Shown here: in pieces, positions 25,040-33,101 of the stretch
Layout: every line of letters starts with the position of its first letter
Numbering within the stretch: the stretch's first letter is position 1
Notes under the pieces: generated by a model
The model's database searches: none
Seen by the model: the letters and a program-made list of their open reading frames with translations, nothing else
What the model was told of the DNA's origin: nothing
Source: Phocaeicola massiliensis B84634 = Timone 84634 = DSM 17679 = JCM 13223
Lineage (GTDB): Bacteria > Bacteroidota > Bacteroidia > Bacteroidales > Bacteroidaceae
Direction of reading: 5' to 3'
Length of the DNA: 64,000 nt
NCBI RefSeq assembly: GCF_000382445.1
Contig: NZ_KB905472.1
Location: 2,565,278-2,629,277, forward strand
Position numbers and translations under genes: made by a program

Positions 25040-26686
25040 TTAGCATGCCACCACCCGATACACATTCCCCTTGGCGGTATGTACCCGTTCGCCCAGCTGC
25101 GGCAGGATGCGGCTCAGACTGTAGGCGGTCATGCCTCTCATGACCGAAGGATGGGCAGACTTCATCCGCTCGAATAATTGGGTGGCGGAAAGGGTCAGCA
25201 CTTCCTGCGGATGGTCCGCTTCCGTGGCTAAGCGGAAGCAAAGGCGGAATACCTCCTCTTCGGGTATGTGTTTGTAGAACAGGGCGTTGTGCTGCTGGAT
25301 GGCTTGCTCTTCTTCCTTGTTGAACCAGCTTCGTTCACCGGACAGGAGTTCCGCTTTGAGTTGGGCGTACAGCTGTTCATGCTCCACAGGTGTGACGCAG
25401 TCAATGGCGTGCTCCAAGCTGACACAGAGGAAGCGGCGCGAGCCGGTGCGGTCTACCAGCAGGTCTTCCCGGTTGCTGGTGCCGATGAACGAGGCGATGC
25501 GGGGAAGTGCCGACGCACTGCGTTTGTAGGCCTTGCGGATGTTCAGTGCGGAGGCTTGCATCAGGTTCTTCAGCAGGGGCATTTTGGACGCGCTGAGTTT
25601 GTCGAATTCATCCAGATTGATCAGACCGCAGGCAGCGAGTTTGGCTTCGGCGGATGCCGGAGAGCTGAGGTCGTAACTTTCTGTGTAATAAGCTTTCAGC
25701 GCATCGGGCATCAGCAGGCGGCAGAACGTACTTTTCCCCAGTCCTTGTCGGCTGCTCACCAGCAGGGGAGCCACGCTGTTGGCGCGGTTGATACTGTTAG
25801 CGCGGTTGGCACTGTTGGCGTTGTTGGTATCCGGATGAAACTGCATCCATTGGGCGGAGAGTCCCAGCATCCAGCGGTGGAAACCATTCACCCATACCGG
25901 GTCGTCGGACACCCGGCGGGCAAGTGCGGATACGCGATCCTTGCCGTCCCATTCGGGAAGTTGTTCAAAGTAGGCGGTAAAGGGATGGTATTCGCTGATG
26001 CGGCGCGAGCGCACAAAGCGTTGGATGTCTCTGTCCCAGCAGTCTATGCCTGTTTCGATGGCTTCCATGCTGAGCGTGTTCATCCACCGTTCGTCCACCT
26101 TGGTGTAGCGCAGGTGGGTGTCGGGAATGTTGTTTGTTACTTCTGCCACCTCGGTTTCCTCGGTCAGCACGTTGAAGCGGAAGCGGTAGCGGGAGGTGAG
26201 GAAAGCGGTCACTTCCTGCATCAGGGAACATGATTTCGCTTTCTTGACTTCCTCTTTCGAGGATTCTAATCCAGCTTTCTTTCGGGCACTTCCCGATTGT
26301 GCGGCTTCCTTCTCCGTTTTTTCAATTAAGGTTGTCGGGTGCTTGGAAGTTTCGTTTTTGCTTTCCGGCAAATTGCCCATGCCGTTTTCAGCCGGAAGAA
26401 CCTGTGACTTGCTCACTTCCTTCACTCCGTCTTCATCGGACACAATGTAATGGTAAACGCCCGCCAGCGCATTCCCGTCGGTACGCGAAGTCCAGTTCAG
26501 TACCAATGCCACCCGGCCTTCGCGGATATCCACTGCCAGGTGCACACCGGGGATGGTCCGACAAAGCGGCATCAGTCCGTTGAGGGCGGATACGAAGTCA
26601 CGGCGCGGCGTTCCGTCGGAAGGAACAGGAGCTGACAGGAATTTGCTTCCGAAGAAGACTGTTTTGAGGGTGGCGAATACATTCAT
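25040..26686 (-). CDS. VirE/VapE-type P-loop ATPase (SF3-helicase-like) with DUF3874 C-terminus
   Basis: 548 aa. The N-terminal ~190 residues resemble the BT4734-type N-terminal domain but look short. The middle is the VirE/VapE ATPase: HPFTAYFEQLPEWDGKDRVS, Walker A SSRQGLGKST (near residue 315), LINLDEFDKLS (Walker B), SFIGTSNREDLLVDRTGSRR (sensor/arginine region). The C-terminus (~450-548) matches DUF3874. Such proteins occur on phage and pathogenicity islands and are related to replication helicases. Just before Walker A is a 54-bp in-frame tandem repeat coding NSANRANSINRANS-like residues. The GC content is clearly higher than in neighbours, suggesting transfer. No other island genes (HU, DUF4248, amidase) accompany it. 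Confidence 0.85.
   Translation of the reverse strand: MNVFATLKTVFFGSKFLSAPVPSDGTPRRDFVSALNGLMPLCRTIPGVHLAVDIREGRVALVLNWTSRTDGNALAGVYHYIVSDEDGVKEVSKSQVLPAENGMGNLPESKNETSKHPTTLIEKTEKEAAQSGSARKKAGLESSKEEVKKAKSCSLMQEVTAFLTSRYRFRFNVLTEETEVAEVTNNIPDTHLRYTKVDERWMNTLSMEAIETGIDCWDRDIQRFVRSRRISEYHPFTAYFEQLPEWDGKDRVSALARRVSDDPVWVNGFHRWMLGLSAQWMQFHPDTNNANSANRANSINRANSVAPLLVSSRQGLGKSTFCRLLMPDALKAYYTESYDLSSPASAEAKLAACGLINLDEFDKLSASKMPLLKNLMQASALNIRKAYKRSASALPRIASFIGTSNREDLLVDRTGSRRFLCVSLEHAIDCVTPVEHEQLYAQLKAELLSGERSWFNKEEEQAIQQHNALFYKHIPEEEVFRLCFRLATEADHPQEVLTLSATQLFERMKSAHPSVMRGMTAYSLSRILPQLGERVHTAKGNVYRVVAC
25773..25826. repeat. Three 18-bp tandem repeats inside the VirE-type gene
   Basis: Three units of 18 bp, 25773-25790, 25791-25808 and 25809-25826, differ at a few positions each (for example ACGCTGTTGGCGCGGTTG and ATACTGTTAGCGCGGTTG). 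Because 18 is a multiple of 3, gain or loss of a unit keeps the frame; it encodes an Asn/Ala/Ser/Arg-rich linker immediately before the Walker A strand. Confidence 0.85.
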
Positions 26687-26716
26687 GAGGCACTTTTTTT
26701 TAGATTTGACGAACTA

Positions 26717-26747
26717 CAAATATACAACATGAAAAAGCGTTTGTCAA
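26717..26747 (-). promoter_or_regulatory. Promoter of the VirE-type gene
   Basis: Minus strand: -33 TTG (26745-26747), 20-nt spacer, -7 TATATTTG (26717-26724). It starts transcription about 20 bp before the ATG at 26686. Good match to the Bacteroides consensus. Confidence 0.75.
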
Positions 26748-26801
26748 GAGGGGAGACAAATTAATCAAACCCTGGTACAGGATATGACGGAGCCTGACAC
26801 T

Positions 26802-26922
26802 ATGACATATATACGTGCAGGCTCATGCGTACGTACGTATAGCTCGATGCGTATATACGTGTGACCTGATGCGTATATACGTGTAGACTTATGCCACCGT
26901 ATGTGTAGCCCGATGCGTAGGC
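26802..26922. repeat. Iteron-like array of 22-bp tandem repeats with palindromic core
   Basis: Units begin at 26802, 26825, 26847, 26869, 26891 and 26913 (last one partial); the period is 22 bp (23 for the first). The best units read ATGCGTATATACGTGTGACC and ATGCGTATATACGTGTAGAC, with the self-complementary core CGTATATACG; another has CGTACGTACG. A 22-bp period puts each core on the same face of the helix, as in binding arrays for replication initiators or regulators. It lies 116 bp upstream of the VirE-type ATPase and has no coding capacity. Confidence 0.8.
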
Positions 26923-26942
26923 AAAAAGACCTTGATGTTTTC

Positions 26943-26985
26943 AAAAAAGATGGTGATGTTTCTTAAAAACATCACCATCTTTTTT
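26943..26985. terminator. Strong bidirectional terminator hairpin
   Basis: GATGGTGATGTTT (26949-26961) pairs with AAACATCACCATC (26967-26979) around a 5-nt loop, flanked by A6 on the left and T6 on the right that extend the stem to 19 bp. This is a textbook intrinsic terminator readable in both directions, yet no gene now ends next to it on either side, which suggests loss of a neighbouring gene. Confidence 0.85.
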
Positions 26986-27449
26986 AAAAAGCTCGGTATG
27001 TTTTTATGTAAGGGAAGATGGAACCACCCTCACCAAGTCGGTCATTCCTTCTTTTCCCTTCATCCTTACATATTAGCCAAAATACATTAGCAATCAATAG
27101 GTTAAGAATGACAGCACATCCCCTCATTCTCCTTTCAGCCGTGCTTCCCGAGTCCCTTCACAAGCTGTCTTCAGCAATTCCCTTGTGTACTTTCTACACC
27201 TCTTTTTAGACTACCGTAAATGAAAGCGTTATCGAAAAAGTTCAAAAGCCGGAAGAAGTATTACAAATGAAAGGAGGCTGAAAGGGTGGTGGCACGATGT
27301 CCATTCACTACCGGAACCACCATCAACAGGACGTTTCAGCGATAGATGAAAGGAGGAAGGAAGAAAACGGCATAATCATTGGTGGATGTCAGAATTCAGG
27401 ACGATGTACTTTAGAATAGTTAAAAAGCTATCCGGGTACTAACCTTTTG
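26986..27449. other. Region without a recognised gene
   Basis: About 460 bp between the terminator and the promoter of the propeller lipoprotein gene. Only short open frames are seen (one of 16 codons, ending KKYYK, near 27220), none recognisable. It may be scar sequence from a lost island. Confidence 0.5.
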
Positions 27450-27480
27450 TTGTATCTTAAAAATATTTTATTCATCTTTG
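27450..27480 (+). promoter_or_regulatory. Promoter for the propeller lipoprotein genes
   Basis: TTG (27450-27452), 20-nt spacer, CATCTTTG (27473-27480), one mismatch from TAnnTTTG. The ATG follows at 27504. Confidence 0.6.
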
Positions 27481-27503
27481 TCTAAACTTAAATACTATTT
27501 TTT

Positions 27504-28793
27504 ATGAGAAACACCATATTGATATTGTGTATACTTGCATTGTCAGGCTGCACAAGCCAGTCGAAAAAGCAAAGTGATGAAAGTGAAGAGACAGCCTTTG
27601 TCTTGGATTCCACCATCAGAATCGGCGATGCCATCGAAAAGGCACTGCCATCCATGAAATTATCCAAAGTGGTGGACAGTATCGTATATGTGCCTTTGGA
27701 AACAAAAATATATTTGACCAACGGGTTACTACAGTATGTAAAGCCCTATTGGTGTGCATTTCCCGGACGCTTATTCGATGCTAAAGGAAAATATGTCAAG
27801 CAAATAGGAAAACTGGGAGGCGGACCGGGAGAAGATACCAGTCCATGGGGCTATATGGTTACTTATGACGAAAAACGCGGCTTATTCTATACACAGGGAA
27901 ACAAAATCATACAATATGACAAGAACGGGAAGTTTACAGGAGCAGAAAAGACGATACAATATACAAGCGGAGGCATGATCAGTGGCGGTTCTTTGACAGG
28001 CCTGGCAGGTATGGCAACAGCTGACAGCCTATATATGCTTGTCAATTATCCCGATTCTGCATATTGGATGAATACGAATCTCGACATTGTGTATAGCGAA
28101 CGTATTCCGCTAGACAGCAGCCTGCATCAGCCGGCCAATGTTTATGCTCAAGGTATCCAATATGAGTTTTCGGACTACGACGGACATACCTTATTCTATA
28201 ATTTCTTTACCGATTGCATGTACACAGTAACCGATAATGGACTAAAAGTGAGATGGAAATTTGATATGAAAGATTTAGGGCCGGACAAACGTGCTTTCCT
28301 CAATGACTATATGACACATATTACAGGAATAGTGAAGATATCACGCCAGGCAAAGGGGGATGAAAAGACTAAAAAACTTCTTGCTGAAAACAGTGAATAT
28401 GCCAAACTGGTAGACAATAAAAAAAGGATACTCAATGCATACGAATCCGAACGCTATGTGGTGATGCAATGGATGAACATTATTGCCTATGAAGGTATAC
28501 GAAAAAAACATTCCCCTTATTTATTAGCCTTCCTTGATAAGACCAACGGAAATACTTTTGCCATATCACAACATCTGACTGATGACATTGACGGTGGAAA
28601 ACCTTTTGAGTTAAGACTGGGAGTACACAATGGCGCCATGGTCAGCTGGATATGGCCTTATGAACTGAAAGATTATATTGCCCAACAGAAGGAAAAGGGC
28701 GAATGGGTAAGCGAGAGACTGGTAGCGTTAGCTGATGGATTGAAAGAAGACGACAACCCTGTATTAATTATGGCTTATTTAAAGAAGAAATAA
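27504..28793 (+). CDS. 6-bladed beta-propeller lipoprotein
   Basis: 429 aa with a lipobox (LALSGC, Cys16). Propeller-type strands occur through the protein: LFDAKGKYVKQIGKLGGGPG, then LFYTQGNKIIQYDKNGKF and VYSERIPLD. This is the BF3164-like/6-bladed propeller family frequent in Bacteroidales near TonB-dependent systems and sigma/anti-sigma genes; exact roles are unknown. It is followed after 35 bp by a second protein of the same type, likely a duplicated pair. Confidence 0.85.
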   Translation: MRNTILILCILALSGCTSQSKKQSDESEETAFVLDSTIRIGDAIEKALPSMKLSKVVDSIVYVPLETKIYLTNGLLQYVKPYWCAFPGRLFDAKGKYVKQIGKLGGGPGEDTSPWGYMVTYDEKRGLFYTQGNKIIQYDKNGKFTGAEKTIQYTSGGMISGGSLTGLAGMATADSLYMLVNYPDSAYWMNTNLDIVYSERIPLDSSLHQPANVYAQGIQYEFSDYDGHTLFYNFFTDCMYTVTDNGLKVRWKFDMKDLGPDKRAFLNDYMTHITGIVKISRQAKGDEKTKKLLAENSEYAKLVDNKKRILNAYESERYVVMQWMNIIAYEGIRKKHSPYLLAFLDKTNGNTFAISQHLTDDIDGGKPFELRLGVHNGAMVSWIWPYELKDYIAQQKEKGEWVSERLVALADGLKEDDNPVLIMAYLKKK

Positions 28794-28828
28794 TAATAGA
28801 TTTTATCATAAAAACTACCTTTAATACA

Positions 28829-30070
28829 ATGAAACTAAAATTTATACCCTATATCCTCTTCTTTTTATTGGCGGCTTCGTGCCAAGAAAAAGGGAGTAAA
28901 CCTGACACTATACAGCAGGAATACAAACCGCACATCATTGATTTAAGTGAAGCGGAGTATTCGGAAGAGCCACAACTGTTGTCTGATTTTGTAGAAAGCA
29001 TAGAATATATAAAATTTTCGGAAGAACCATTGATTCCCGATTTAGTCTTTACATATCCGGTTGAGGATAATGAAGGAAATTTGTATTTGGATAGCAGTAA
29101 TGGTATTCATAAATATACCCCAAGTGGTCAATATGTGAAATCACTCTTCAAGAAAGGACAAGGGCCGGGAGAACTTGCCTCCAAAATCGGACGATCTATC
29201 TTTAATATAGAGAAAAACTATGTATTGGTTACAGATTATGGTAAAATGGATTATCAGAAATTCTCATTAAACGGTGATTTTCTAGGAACTGAGCCATACC
29301 AACTAGAGACTGTATCAAAAGCCATATTTGCCTTTTGGAAAAATACCGAGCTTTATAGTTATATAAGAAATGCTCCTTATGAACAACATTCTAAAGTTAA
29401 TCCAGACAGTCTGTATTTTTTCACAGTTCGAAACTTGGATACGGATTCTGTCATTTTCAGGCTAAAGAACCACCATTTTGACATTAAGGGAGAAGTAATT
29501 GGTCCCCGCATTGCTATTCAAGCTGCTCCGGCCTATAGGGGCATTATAAGTGATTCATTATTATGGGTAAAACCGGTACATGTGGATACGGTCTTTTGCA
29601 CAACAAACTGGAAAGATTTGCGTCCATTCTATATCATAAAACAGTCTCCAGACGCAGCAGACTATGAATGGTTTACAATATGTTGGGCAGGAGTAAACAA
29701 TTACTCCACGAGTGAACTTCTTAATAAGAAGCAGTTATCAGGTGTATGGGCATTAAAGAACGGCTTATTGTATGCCTATTTTCAAGGTGAAGAAAAAAGC
29801 GGACACGGTTTTTGTCCTGCTGATGGAAAAGCCAAAACCTATTCCAAATTGTTCAAGAATGATGTAGATAAATATTGTCCTTCCATTGATTTCAGTATAC
29901 CGATGAACATAAGCTCTCTCTTTTGCAAAAACGGTTATCTCTATATGTTGGTAGATGCTTTCAAATTCTTTGAAGAAGGTGCGAAGCCTCCTTTTCCTGA
30001 TTTGAAAGAAGACAGTAACCCGGTATTGGTGAAACTTAAATTGAAAAACGGGAAAAGGAGATATGTTTGA
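28829..30070 (+). CDS. 6-bladed beta-propeller lipoprotein, second copy
   Basis: 413 aa; lipobox LLAASC with Cys18. The pattern IHKYTPSGQYVKSLFKKGQG followed by GPGEL matches the first blades of the neighbouring protein, and both end with a VLVKLKLKNG or NPVLIMAYLKK type strand after a DLKEDSNP or LKEDDNP motif. The shared ending supports a tandem duplication. The gene ends before an IS5-type remnant. Confidence 0.85.
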   Translation: MKLKFIPYILFFLLAASCQEKGSKPDTIQQEYKPHIIDLSEAEYSEEPQLLSDFVESIEYIKFSEEPLIPDLVFTYPVEDNEGNLYLDSSNGIHKYTPSGQYVKSLFKKGQGPGELASKIGRSIFNIEKNYVLVTDYGKMDYQKFSLNGDFLGTEPYQLETVSKAIFAFWKNTELYSYIRNAPYEQHSKVNPDSLYFFTVRNLDTDSVIFRLKNHHFDIKGEVIGPRIAIQAAPAYRGIISDSLLWVKPVHVDTVFCTTNWKDLRPFYIIKQSPDAADYEWFTICWAGVNNYSTSELLNKKQLSGVWALKNGLLYAYFQGEEKSGHGFCPADGKAKTYSKLFKNDVDKYCPSIDFSIPMNISSLFCKNGYLYMLVDAFKFFEEGAKPPFPDLKEDSNPVLVKLKLKNGKRRYV

Positions 30071-30129
30071 CAACACGAAAAAAATATCCTCACTACCTCC
30101 GGTTGGATACCATGCACTGTGATCTCCAC

Positions 30130-30237
30130 TTACCTGTGGATGATAGCCAAAGTTTTCCTGCTTCTTCCTTGTGGCTCTACCATATTTTTGATAACTTGCC
30201 ACTGTTTTTCAGTCTGGTTAGTTGGATAGTAGCTCAT
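30130..30237 (-). pseudogene. Remnant of an IS5-family transposase (N-terminal 35 codons)
   Basis: On the minus strand an ATG at 30237 opens MSYYPTNQTEKQWQVIKNMV followed by EPQGRSRK, which matches the start of IS5-type (IS427-like) transposases (YPxxLTxxQWxxIxxxxxP...GRxRK). After RSRK the frame continues TLAIIHR and stops at 30130, and the DDE catalytic part is absent. No inverted repeats are recognisable around it. It is a decayed insertion in the 268-bp gap before the GH20 gene. Confidence 0.7.
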
Positions 30238-30338
30238 AACTTATTCGAGCAGAGATATTTAAGTTACAAAATACTATTAACTAACTGATTGATAAATGGA
30301 TATTGATTATTTAATAAAAACAGTTTCTTATTAAATCT

Positions 30339-32291
30339 ATGAAGAAAAACCTGCTTGCTATTGCAGCATTTGCTTTGTTACTGACCTCGTGTGAAACCAA
30401 ATTGGTAGAAAAGGTAGACCTTATTCCGCTGGCGGAAAATGTAGAAATCCATAAAGGTGCTTTTCCATTAAGTAATTTACAAAGCATACAAGTACCCGAT
30501 GAGTGGAAACTCACCGCAGACAATTTTGTGAAAGACTTGCAAAAAACAGCCTCGTTAACCGTATCGTTAACTGATTCGGAGGGTAGTTTGGTAATCGTTA
30601 AAGACGAGTCACTTTCTGCCGAAGCTTATCGGCTGAATATAGAGAAAAACCGGATTAAAATAGAAGCCGGCGATATACAAGGTGTCAATCATGGTTTGGC
30701 CAGTTTACTCCAACTGATTATGACTGCAAAAGATGCTCAATTACCGGTGCTCACCATACAGGACAAGCCTGCATTCGGTTACAGAGGATTGATGCTGGAT
30801 TGTGCCCGTCACTTCTGGACGGTAGATGAATTGAAGGAAACACTTGACCACATGGCCTTTTTCAAACTCAACACCCTTCATATGCATCTCACTGATAATC
30901 AAGCCTGGCGATTATCTATGGATAAATATCCCGATTTAGTAAAAGAAGGTACCTATTATTATGACTTTCCCGAATTGTCCGGAAAATATTATAGCAAAGA
31001 GGACTTGAAGGAAATCGTAACCTATGCCGGAACACGGGGAATTGAGATTATCCCGGAAGTGGATTTGCCCGGGCATAGCATTGCATTGCTTGCCGCATTG
31101 CCTGAGCTATCTTGTCGGGGAGGAAAATTCGAAGCTACTCCCGAGGAACGTGACTGGAACAAACGCAAACGTGGCAATGAAAATATGATTTGTATCGGCA
31201 ATCCTCAGTCATTCGCTTTTGCAGAAGATGTAATAGATGCACTTATCGAAATTTTCCCTTCGCAATATATACATTTCGGAGGGGATGAAGTTCCTACTGA
31301 TATTTGGGAAAAATGTCCCAAATGTATGGCACTTTACAAACGCGAAGGAATGAAATCTCCGGGGGAAATTCAGGATTACTTCACTCGTAAAATGAGTGAC
31401 TTGATTCGTTCTAAGGGTAAAATAATGATAGGCTGGGGTGAAATCAATGACAGACATGCAGCCGGTCCGAATGATGTATTGACTATTTGGAGGGATAATG
31501 GTGTGGAAAAGCAGAAGATTGCCTTGGAACATGGCATATCTGTTATCATGTGTCCTCAACACGGTTGCTATTTCGACTGGGGGTATGCCGGAAACTCTAC
31601 CCGTAAAGTCTATGAGTGGAATCCCGTATCAGAAGGAGTCACTGCTGAACAACAAGCGTTGATAAAAGGAGGACAGGCTGCCTTGTGGACTGAACGCATC
31701 ACTACTATGGACCGTGTGGAATGGATGCTTTATCCGCGTATCTGTGCCTTGTCGGAGGTGCTATGGAGTGAGCCTTCTGCCAGAAATTGGGATGATTTTT
31801 ATCAACGTATTACTACGTTTTATCCTGTTATGAAGAAACTGGGTATCAATTATTATGAAGATGATGCCATGAATGAAAAGGAGTTTGTTCCGTCAAACGA
31901 AAAGCCTGCTTTGGTTCGTAATGCACATATCGACACCAATATTCCGGGAAATCCTCCTTACCATGCAGAATATGCTTTTGATGGTAAATCGAATACTTTC
32001 TTCTGGGGTGGAACGTCCGTGGGACCGGAGCATTATTTTACAATCGTTTTAGGTGAACCGATGAAAGTAAATGAAGTGAAAGTCATAACAGGCGATTCCA
32101 AAGATTATATCACCATGGCCGATCTTTTGATTAGTGAAGATGGTGAGAACTTTGTGAAAGTAGGTAAATTTGATGATCTGGGACAAGCATCGGCTACACC
32201 GGATGCTGCCAAAACAATAAAAGCAGTCAAGATTCAAATAACCGGCCAACATACTTGCTGGCCAATCATCAAAGAAATTATCTTGAAATAG
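30339..32291 (+). CDS. Glycoside hydrolase family 20 beta-N-acetylhexosaminidase, lipoprotein
   Basis: 650 aa with a lipobox (LLLTSC, Cys18). The N-terminal GH20b domain (~25-140) precedes the TIM barrel (~142-510): GYRGLMLDCARHFW, LHMHLTDNQAWRL, IIPEVDLPGHS, the catalytic pair D316-E317 (HFGGDEVP) and WGEI, ALWTE. A C-terminal F5/8-type or similar beta-sandwich follows (~545-650; YAFDGKSNTFFWGG). It removes terminal beta-GlcNAc or GalNAc from glycans, for example mucin or host N-glycans, probably at the outer membrane. Single gene, convergent with the methyltransferase gene. Confidence 0.95.
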   Translation: MKKNLLAIAAFALLLTSCETKLVEKVDLIPLAENVEIHKGAFPLSNLQSIQVPDEWKLTADNFVKDLQKTASLTVSLTDSEGSLVIVKDESLSAEAYRLNIEKNRIKIEAGDIQGVNHGLASLLQLIMTAKDAQLPVLTIQDKPAFGYRGLMLDCARHFWTVDELKETLDHMAFFKLNTLHMHLTDNQAWRLSMDKYPDLVKEGTYYYDFPELSGKYYSKEDLKEIVTYAGTRGIEIIPEVDLPGHSIALLAALPELSCRGGKFEATPEERDWNKRKRGNENMICIGNPQSFAFAEDVIDALIEIFPSQYIHFGGDEVPTDIWEKCPKCMALYKREGMKSPGEIQDYFTRKMSDLIRSKGKIMIGWGEINDRHAAGPNDVLTIWRDNGVEKQKIALEHGISVIMCPQHGCYFDWGYAGNSTRKVYEWNPVSEGVTAEQQALIKGGQAALWTERITTMDRVEWMLYPRICALSEVLWSEPSARNWDDFYQRITTFYPVMKKLGINYYEDDAMNEKEFVPSNEKPALVRNAHIDTNIPGNPPYHAEYAFDGKSNTFFWGGTSVGPEHYFTIVLGEPMKVNEVKVITGDSKDYITMADLLISEDGENFVKVGKFDDLGQASATPDAAKTIKAVKIQITGQHTCWPIIKEIILK

Positions 32292-32293
32292 AA

Positions 32294-32372
32294 GTGCTGT
32301 TACTGCTACCACCCATCCTTTCAAAACCGACGATAAACCGAACGTTTTGTGAGGTGGTGGTAGCACAAGCAC
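32294..32372. terminator. Long hairpin between convergent genes
   Basis: GTGCT (32294-32298) pairs with AGCAC (32368-32372), and GCTACCACC (32305-32313) with GGTGGTAGC (32356-32364). It fills the gap between the GH20 stop and the methyltransferase stop and probably terminates both transcripts. Confidence 0.65.
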
Positions 32373-32383
32373 TACCAAAAGTA

Positions 32384-33088
32384 CTATTTGTATATCAAAA
32401 ATATGCAAGGAATCTTAGACAAGTCGGGCAGTTTCCCCTGCCACTCTTTTACTGTCTTGGTCTTGATATATTCTCCTTCACAAGTGATATTGGCAGCAAT
32501 GCACAACTTGGTTTGAGGACGACAGTTTTTCAGAATATCTTCCGCCATCTTATTGTTTCGGTAAGGAGTTTCGATAAAGAGCTGCGTTTGGTCTTCTGAG
32601 TAAACGCGCTGTTCCAATACCTTAATCCGCTTGGCTCTTTCGCCCGGTTCAATAGGAAGGTAACCATGGAAAGCAAAGCTCTGACCGTTAAAGCCCGAAC
32701 CCATGACAGACATAATAATGGAAGAAGGCCCTACCAACGGAACCACTTTCAGATTCTTGCGCTGGGCAATGGCTACCACATCAGCCCCCGGGTCGGCAAC
32801 GGCAGGACAGCCGGCTTCAGAAATAACTCCCATAGACTCGCCCGACATTAACGGTTTCAAATAGCCGGAAATGTCTTCGGGTGAAGTATGCTTGTTTAAT
32901 GGATAGAATGTAAGTGAATCAATATCAATGCTACGCTCCACTTTCTTCAGAAAACGACGGGCAGAACGCACATCCTCGACTATAAAATGCTTGATACCAA
33001 GGATTATTTCCTTGTTGTATACCGGTAATACGTTCTCAACGGGAGTGTCGCCCAAGGTAACGGGCAACAGGTATAATGCTGTTTCCAT
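32384..33088 (-). CDS. SAM-dependent methyltransferase of the RsmI/tetrapyrrole methylase family
   Basis: 234 aa starting METALYLLPV at 33088; a longer frame starts at a GTG inside the upstream gene and is not preferred. Motifs of the family: LYLLPVTLGD at the N-terminus (in place of the GTLYLVATPIGN of RsmI), VISEAGCPAVADPGADVV, VPLVGPSSIIMSVMGSG and FIETPYRN. RsmI methylates the 2'-O of C1402 in 16S rRNA; this protein looks like the divergent Bacteroidales paralogue, so the exact substrate is uncertain. It begins 13 nt after the GldB-like gene. Confidence 0.85.
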   Translation of the reverse strand: METALYLLPVTLGDTPVENVLPVYNKEIILGIKHFIVEDVRSARRFLKKVERSIDIDSLTFYPLNKHTSPEDISGYLKPLMSGESMGVISEAGCPAVADPGADVVAIAQRKNLKVVPLVGPSSIIMSVMGSGFNGQSFAFHGYLPIEPGERAKRIKVLEQRVYSEDQTQLFIETPYRNNKMAEDILKNCRPQTKLCIAANITCEGEYIKTKTVKEWQGKLPDLSKIPCIFLIYK

Positions 33089-33101
33089 AATTCTGTTCTT
33101 A

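Noticed and set aside
25268-26233. 321-aa plus-strand frame inside the VirE-type gene
   Set aside because: It is the antisense shadow of a GC-rich gene with clear P-loop ATPase motifs on the other strand.
26802-26922. CRISPR array upstream of the VirE-type gene
   Set aside because: The 22-bp units follow each other without unique spacers and no cas genes are near, so it is a tandem (iteron-like) repeat.
29765-30202. 145-aa minus-strand frame overlapping the second propeller gene
   Set aside because: Most of it is antisense to a well-supported coding region; only the separate frame at 30130-30237 resembles a transposase.
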